Below are positions 60,722 through 64,000 of a DNA stretch of 64,000 nt, one piece after another. The notes under the pieces were generated by a model. It was not told the origin of the DNA. It made no database searches and saw only the letters and a list, made by a program, of their open reading frames with translations. Source of the DNA: Psychromarinibacter halotolerans (GTDB taxonomy: Bacteria; Pseudomonadota; Alphaproteobacteria; Rhodobacterales; Rhodobacteraceae); the NCBI RefSeq assembly GCF_029168315.1, contig NZ_JARGYD010000002.1, positions 124,001-188,000 of the forward strand. The letters run 5' to 3'. Positions within the stretch are counted from its first letter, which is position 1. The number at the start of each line of letters is the position of its first letter. The position numbers and the translations under genes are program-made.

Positions 60722-60912
60722 CGCGCATCTTTTGGGCAAACATCCCAAACGAGCGCGCTGCACCCGCAGAACAACTTTGCGCTTTGGCCCGGACACGGCA
60801 TCCTGAATATGCAGAGTGTGCCGGGTACCGCCTCTCCTCCTCCTCCCGAGGGTCCGGCCCGGTACACGCTGCCCGACATTGCACGCCGGGCAGGTTCGCC
60901 ACAGAGGAACCT
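60722..60912 (+). ncRNA. Candidate structured RNA with C/T-rich apical loop
   Basis: Four stem-loops stand in a row. CGCGC/GCGCG with inner TTTGGG/CCCAAA (60722-60757). GTGTGCCGGG (60816-60825) with CCCGGTACAC (60858-60867), ten pairs with one G-T, presenting CCTCTCCTCCTCCTCCC (60831-60847). CTGCCCG/CGGGCAG (60869-60893). AGGTTC/GAACCT (60892-60912), which shares two bases with the third. C/U-rich loops of this kind are anti-Shine-Dalgarno elements in several alphaproteobacterial sRNAs. No known Rfam family is recognised, and there is no T-run terminator, so confidence is low. Confidence 0.3.
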
Positions 60913-60987
60913 CGGCAAGGCGATGCAACGGAGCGTCCGATCGACCTGACCGGTTGCCGCCTCGTCCTTAGCCCATTTTCGGAAAAG

Positions 60988-61848
60988 TTACTCCGCCGCC
61001 AGCGGGACGTCGACGCGGCCAATGCCCGTGAGATCGGCGACGATGCTTCGAATCAGGGACCGGAACCGGTCGAAGTCGGCGTTGGGGCGGATCAGCCGCT
61101 CGTTCATGTACAACGAACGGTCGATCTCGACCTGCACGACATGCTGTCGCCGCGACGGGCGGCCATAGTGCTGCGCGGTGTAGGCCCCGGCGAAGGGAGA
61201 GTTGCGCACGACACGCAGCCCGGCGTCGGAAAAGGCGGCTTCGATCCGCTCGACGATCGCGCCGTCTGCAGCGGCGCCGAACCTGTCGCCCAGCACGATC
61301 TGCGGATGCGGCGTGCCACGGGTGCCGACACTGTCGATCGCCTCGTGCGGCATCGAGTGGCAGTCGATCAGGATGACCTCACCATGCTGTTCGCGGGTGT
61401 CGTCCAGCAGCTTCTGAAGCCGTTCGTGGTACGGCCGCCAATAATCGCGAAGCCGCGTGTGCGCCTCTTCCAAAGTGATCTTGCCGCGATAGATCGCACG
61501 CCCATTGGCCACGACGCGGGGAATCACCCCCAACCCCGAGGTCACGCGCGGATTGTGCGACCCGCGACGCACGCCTTCGATCAGGGCGGGGTCCAGTTCC
61601 TCGGCGCTGCGGTTCAGGTCGATGTAGGCCCGGGGCGCGGTGGCAGAAAGAATCGGTGCGCCGTATTCGGTCACGCAATCGAACAGCTGATCGACGAACG
61701 CATCCTCGGACGACCGAATCGCCTTTTCGTCCAGAACCGAACCGCGCAGGAAGGACCAGGGATAGTCCCGACCGCTGTGCGGAGACGCAAAAACGACGGA
61801 CGTGGACTGCTGCTTCGGTACCCGAAGGGTAAATGGCGCCTTGGTCAA
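60988..61848 (-). CDS. N-formylglutamate amidohydrolase family protein
   Basis: 286 residues from a TTG start at 61848, chosen because GAGGAGA lies 7 bases upstream; a GTG at 61917 would add 23 unconserved residues. The FGase motifs are present: VVFASPHSGRDYP near residue 19, the Asp/Arg-rich AYIDLNRSAEELDP, GKITLEEAHTRLRDYWRPYH, VILIDCHSMPH and HVVQVEIDRSLYMNE. It hydrolyses N-formylglutamate (histidine degradation) or a related N-acyl amino acid. No other hut genes are in the window. Confidence 0.9.
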   Translation of the reverse strand: MTKAPFTLRVPKQQSTSVVFASPHSGRDYPWSFLRGSVLDEKAIRSSEDAFVDQLFDCVTEYGAPILSATAPRAYIDLNRSAEELDPALIEGVRRGSHNPRVTSGLGVIPRVVANGRAIYRGKITLEEAHTRLRDYWRPYHERLQKLLDDTREQHGEVILIDCHSMPHEAIDSVGTRGTPHPQIVLGDRFGAAADGAIVERIEAAFSDAGLRVVRNSPFAGAYTAQHYGRPSRRQHVVQVEIDRSLYMNERLIRPNADFDRFRSLIRSIVADLTGIGRVDVPLAAE

Positions 61849-61902
61849 ATGCGGTCTCCTCTTCGCGCCAATATAGACATACCGATTGCCTGCCAAAAGC
61901 CC

Positions 61903-61931
61903 TTGAACACCGCGCACAGACCTTTTATAGG
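61903..61931 (+). promoter_or_regulatory. Sigma-70 type promoter for tRNA-Val and L36
   Basis: TTGAAC (61903-61908), a 17-base spacer, TATAGG (61926-61931). Transcription would start near 61938, 61 bases before the mature tRNA, and can run on into rpmJ up to the terminator at 62317. Confidence 0.6.
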
Positions 61932-61998
61932 CTTGCCGACCGGCGCGGGGTTCACCCGCGTCTTGTTCGTTAAGAGCAAGACGTGGCCACGCGCAGGA

Positions 61999-62073
<75 letters not shown>

Positions 62074-62138
62074 TTCCACCCCGGCAACGGGGCAAACGTA
62101 ACCACTGGCGCACCGGCGCCGGCAACAGGAGATGACCG

Positions 62139-62264
62139 ATGAAAGTTCGGAACTCGCTCCGCTCGCTGAAGAACCGGCACCGCGATTGCCGGATCGTGCG
62201 CCGTAAGGGCCGCGTTTACGTGATCAACAAGACTCAGCGGCGGTTCAAAGCTCGTCAGGGCTAA
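62139..62264 (+). CDS. rpmJ: 50S ribosomal protein L36, cysteine-poor (type B) form
   Basis: 41 residues, MKVRNSLRSLKNRHRDCRIV then RRKGRVYVINKTQRRFKARQG, with CAGGAGATGACCG just upstream. The residue pattern is L36, but only one cysteine (C17) remains of the zinc-binding set, so this is the zinc-free C- form (YkgO type) that is the sole L36 in many alphaproteobacteria. It lies 65 bases downstream of tRNA-Val and is followed by a strong terminator. Confidence 0.95.
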   Translation: MKVRNSLRSLKNRHRDCRIVRRKGRVYVINKTQRRFKARQG

Positions 62265-62289
62265 AACCACCAAGCGCGTCGCTGCGCGA

Positions 62290-62317
62290 AAAAAGCCGCC
62301 CTTCGGGGCGGCTTTTT
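62290..62317. terminator. Bidirectional Rho-independent terminator after rpmJ
   Basis: GCCGCCC/GGGCGGC with a TTCG tetraloop, flanked by AAAAA and TTTTT, followed by CTTTTTC. It ends rpmJ on the plus strand and the CoA-ligase gene on the minus strand. Confidence 0.9.
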
Positions 62318-62354
62318 CTTTTTCAGGTGCCGGCGAATCCGCGTGCGCTGGCGG

Positions 62355-63578
62355 TCAGGAATAGTCGCGCTGATCGTCGATCACCTTGCCATCATTCGGA
62401 AGGCTGCCAACCGGCACCAGCTGGACCTTTCCGCGCAGCTTCAGAACCTCGGCCGCGCTGGCCTCGAACGGTGCGGCATTGTCTGCGTCGGTCTCTAGCG
62501 CGATCTCCATCACGTCCTGTTCGTCCGCGCGACTCACGGTGACGCGCGCGCGCTGCACCTCGGGGTGACGGGCGACAAGGTCGGCCACCTGTTCGGGCCG
62601 GACGAACATGCCCTTGATCTTCGCCGTCTGGTCGGCACGCCCCATCCAGCCCCGGATGCGCAGGTTCGTCCGCCCGCAGGGGCTGGTGCCCGGCATCACG
62701 GCGGACAGGTCGCCCGTCGCAAAGCGGATCAGCGGATAGTCGGGGTTCAGCGTCGTCACGACGACCTCGCCGACCTCGCCATCCTGCACCGGGTCGCCGG
62801 TGCCGGGGCGCACGATCTCGACCACCACGCCCTCATCCACGATCATCCCCTCCATCGCCGCGCTTTCGTAGGCGATGTTGCCAAGGTCGGCGGTCGCGTA
62901 GCACTGCAGACAGCCGATGCCCCGGTCGGCGTAGTCCTGACGCAGCGACGGGAACAGGGCACCGCCACTGACGGCGGCCCGCGTGATGGACAGCGTCAAC
63001 CCTAGAGCGTCCGCCTTGTCGAGGATCACCTTCAGGTAATCCGGCGTCCCGGCATAGGCCGTCACGCCAAGGTCCGCCGCCGCGCGGGCCTGCAGTTCCG
63101 TCTGCCCGGTGCCCGCCGGGAACACGGTGGCCCCGACGGCGCGCGCCGCGCTTTCGAACATCATGCCCGCCGGGGTCATGTGGTAGGAAAAGCAATTCTG
63201 CACGATATCGCCCGATCCGATCCCCGCCGCGTGGACGAAGCGGCCCAGCCGCCACCAATCGCCGCCCATCCGGCCGGGTTCATAGATCGGGCCCGGGGAC
63301 TGGAACAGGTGATCGAAAGCCACGGGCGCCTGCGCGGCGTACCCGCCCAGCGGCGGCGCCTCGGACTGCGCCTTGCCCAGCGCCGATTTGCGGATCACCG
63401 GCAGCGACGCCAAAGCGGCGCGGTCGATCACGTCGCGCGGGTCGATCTCGGCCAGAAGCTCGGCCAGCGCCGGGGCGCGGGATTGGGCATTCCGGATCTG
63501 CGCCGGCAGCAACCCGGCCAAGGCCTCGGCGCGTGCGTCGGGGCTGCGCGTTTCCAGCGCGTCGAAATAGGATGTCAT
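62355..63578 (-). CDS. Phenylacetate-CoA ligase-like (PaaK family) AMP-binding protein
   Basis: 407 residues from ATG 63578 with GAGGAGGAAACC upstream. ANL-superfamily motifs of the PaaK branch: FQSPGPIYEPGR near the N-terminal third in place of the usual SSGTTG loop, GCLQCYATADLGNIAYES (A5-like), DYPLIRFATGDLSAVMPG (A7) and RIRGWMGRADQTAKIKGMFVRPEQ (A8). The C-terminal lysine is in NDGKVIDDQRDY. It should make an acyl-CoA, but the divergent P-loop leaves the substrate open. It lies next to a LivF-type ATPase gene, a common arrangement in Rhodobacterales amide or branched-chain amino-acid clusters. Confidence 0.85.
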   Translation of the reverse strand: MTSYFDALETRSPDARAEALAGLLPAQIRNAQSRAPALAELLAEIDPRDVIDRAALASLPVIRKSALGKAQSEAPPLGGYAAQAPVAFDHLFQSPGPIYEPGRMGGDWWRLGRFVHAAGIGSGDIVQNCFSYHMTPAGMMFESAARAVGATVFPAGTGQTELQARAAADLGVTAYAGTPDYLKVILDKADALGLTLSITRAAVSGGALFPSLRQDYADRGIGCLQCYATADLGNIAYESAAMEGMIVDEGVVVEIVRPGTGDPVQDGEVGEVVVTTLNPDYPLIRFATGDLSAVMPGTSPCGRTNLRIRGWMGRADQTAKIKGMFVRPEQVADLVARHPEVQRARVTVSRADEQDVMEIALETDADNAAPFEASAAEVLKLRGKVQLVPVGSLPNDGKVIDDQRDYS

Positions 63579-63649
63579 GCGGTTTCCTCCTCGCTCCGCC
63601 GCCACCTCAACATGCGCGAACCGTCCCGGTAAAGCGCGGCGTCAGCGCG

Positions 63650-64000
63650 TCAGCTCAGCCACCGTTTGCGGCGTCTGTACGACCGGACATCGCGGAACGA
63701 TTTCCGGCCCTCGTCGGACATGCCCAGATAAAATTCCTTCACGTCCGGGTTCTCGCGCAGGGCCTCTGCCGGGCCGTCCATCACGACGCGCCCCGATTCC
63801 AGAATGTAGCCGTAATGCGCGAAGCGAAGCGCCACGTTGGTGTTCTGCTCGGCCAGAAGGAAAGACACGCCCTCGTTGTCGTTCAGGCCCTTCACGATGC
63901 CGAAAATCTCTTCGACCAGCTGCGGCGCAAGACCCATCGAGGGTTCATCCAGCAGGATCGTTTCGGGACGCGACATCAGCGCCCGCCCGATGGCGCACAT
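63650..64000 (-). CDS. livF: Branched-chain amino-acid ABC transporter ATP-binding protein, C-terminal part
   Basis: Only the last 116 residues lie in the window; the frame stays open through the right edge, so the M at the edge is internal. Visible are the end of the signature helix (MCAIGRALMSRP), Walker B with D-loop TILLDEPSMGLAPQ and the switch region FLLAEQNTNVALRFAHYGYILESGRVV. LivF proteins energise uptake of branched-chain amino acids, amides or urea. The C-terminus has an unusual basic tail (RDVRSYRRRKRWLS), beyond the normal LivF end. Confidence 0.9.
   Translation of the reverse strand: MCAIGRALMSRPETILLDEPSMGLAPQLVEEIFGIVKGLNDNEGVSFLLAEQNTNVALRFAHYGYILESGRVVMDGPAEALRENPDVKEFYLGMSDEGRKSFRDVRSYRRRKRWLS

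Overview
The window is a GC-rich, densely coded stretch of alphaproteobacterial chromosome, most likely from the Rhodobacterales (Roseobacter/Paracoccaceae group). The assignment rests on the mix of genes (an RpoHII-like sigma factor coupled to a ChaN-like gene, a TauE/TIGR02186 pair, a YraN-RsmI/LpoA-like/GlnD block, the NYN-rpoZ-spoT-DUF2062-pdxJ arrangement) and on start-stop overlaps of 1 to 4 bases throughout. It is an inference from gene content; there is no 16S gene here. I see no insertion sequence, prophage, CRISPR array or rRNA operon.

Layout. 1-1.6 kb: a pair of M16 peptidase-like genes, the first cut by the window edge. 1.7-5.6 kb (minus): rpoZ, a bifunctional RelA/SpoT homologue, a DUF2062 membrane protein and pdxJ, behind a good housekeeping promoter. 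6.1-10.5 kb (plus): NYN nuclease, DHFR-like reductase, ispH, LysE exporter, methyltransferase, DUF3429 protein, rnhA. 10.5-20 kb (minus): SnoaL-like protein, M3 peptidase, polar amino-acid ABC permease and binding protein, GNAT, moeB, dut, coaBC, chaN-like gene, rpoH. 20.1-23.7 kb (plus): cobU/cobP, histidine phosphatase, a GST carrying a zinc-finger-like tail, comM-type ATPase. 23.7-26.9 kb (minus): esterase, gshB, yraN, rsmI. 27-35.5 kb: LpoA-like lipoprotein, glnD, murJ, a rhomboid-fold protein lacking catalytic residues, trpS and an unknown membrane protein. 35.5-40.5 kb: transglutaminase, an intergenic unit that looks like a non-coding transcript, ilvE, uspA and a large RTX protein whose N-terminal half is visibly less GC-rich. 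40.7-42.4 kb: nfuA, tsaB, rimI. 42.5-48.3 kb: a complete BMP-type nucleoside ABC importer ending in purine nucleoside phosphorylase, with an unannotated 44-residue membrane microprotein in the middle. 48.4-50.1 kb: TauE/SafE exporter plus TIGR02186 protein.

50.1-57.6 kb (minus) is the most interesting region: seven genes with gaps or overlaps of at most about 32 bases encode a large exported protein with four CxxC repeats, Sel1-like repeats and a peptidoglycan-binding tail, two SGNH hydrolases (one secreted, one lipoprotein), an MBOAT O-acyltransferase, a 77-residue membrane protein, an L,D-transpeptidase and a CapA-family protein. This reads as an envelope glycan O-acylation and remodelling system; no single named system that I know has this composition.

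58.1-64 kb: aldehyde dehydrogenase and iron-dependent alcohol dehydrogenase, a strongly folded intergenic segment with a C/T-rich loop (possible sRNA), N-formylglutamate amidohydrolase, tRNA-Val(GAC), ribosomal protein L36, a PaaK-like CoA ligase and the C-terminal part of a LivF-type ABC ATPase that runs off the right edge.
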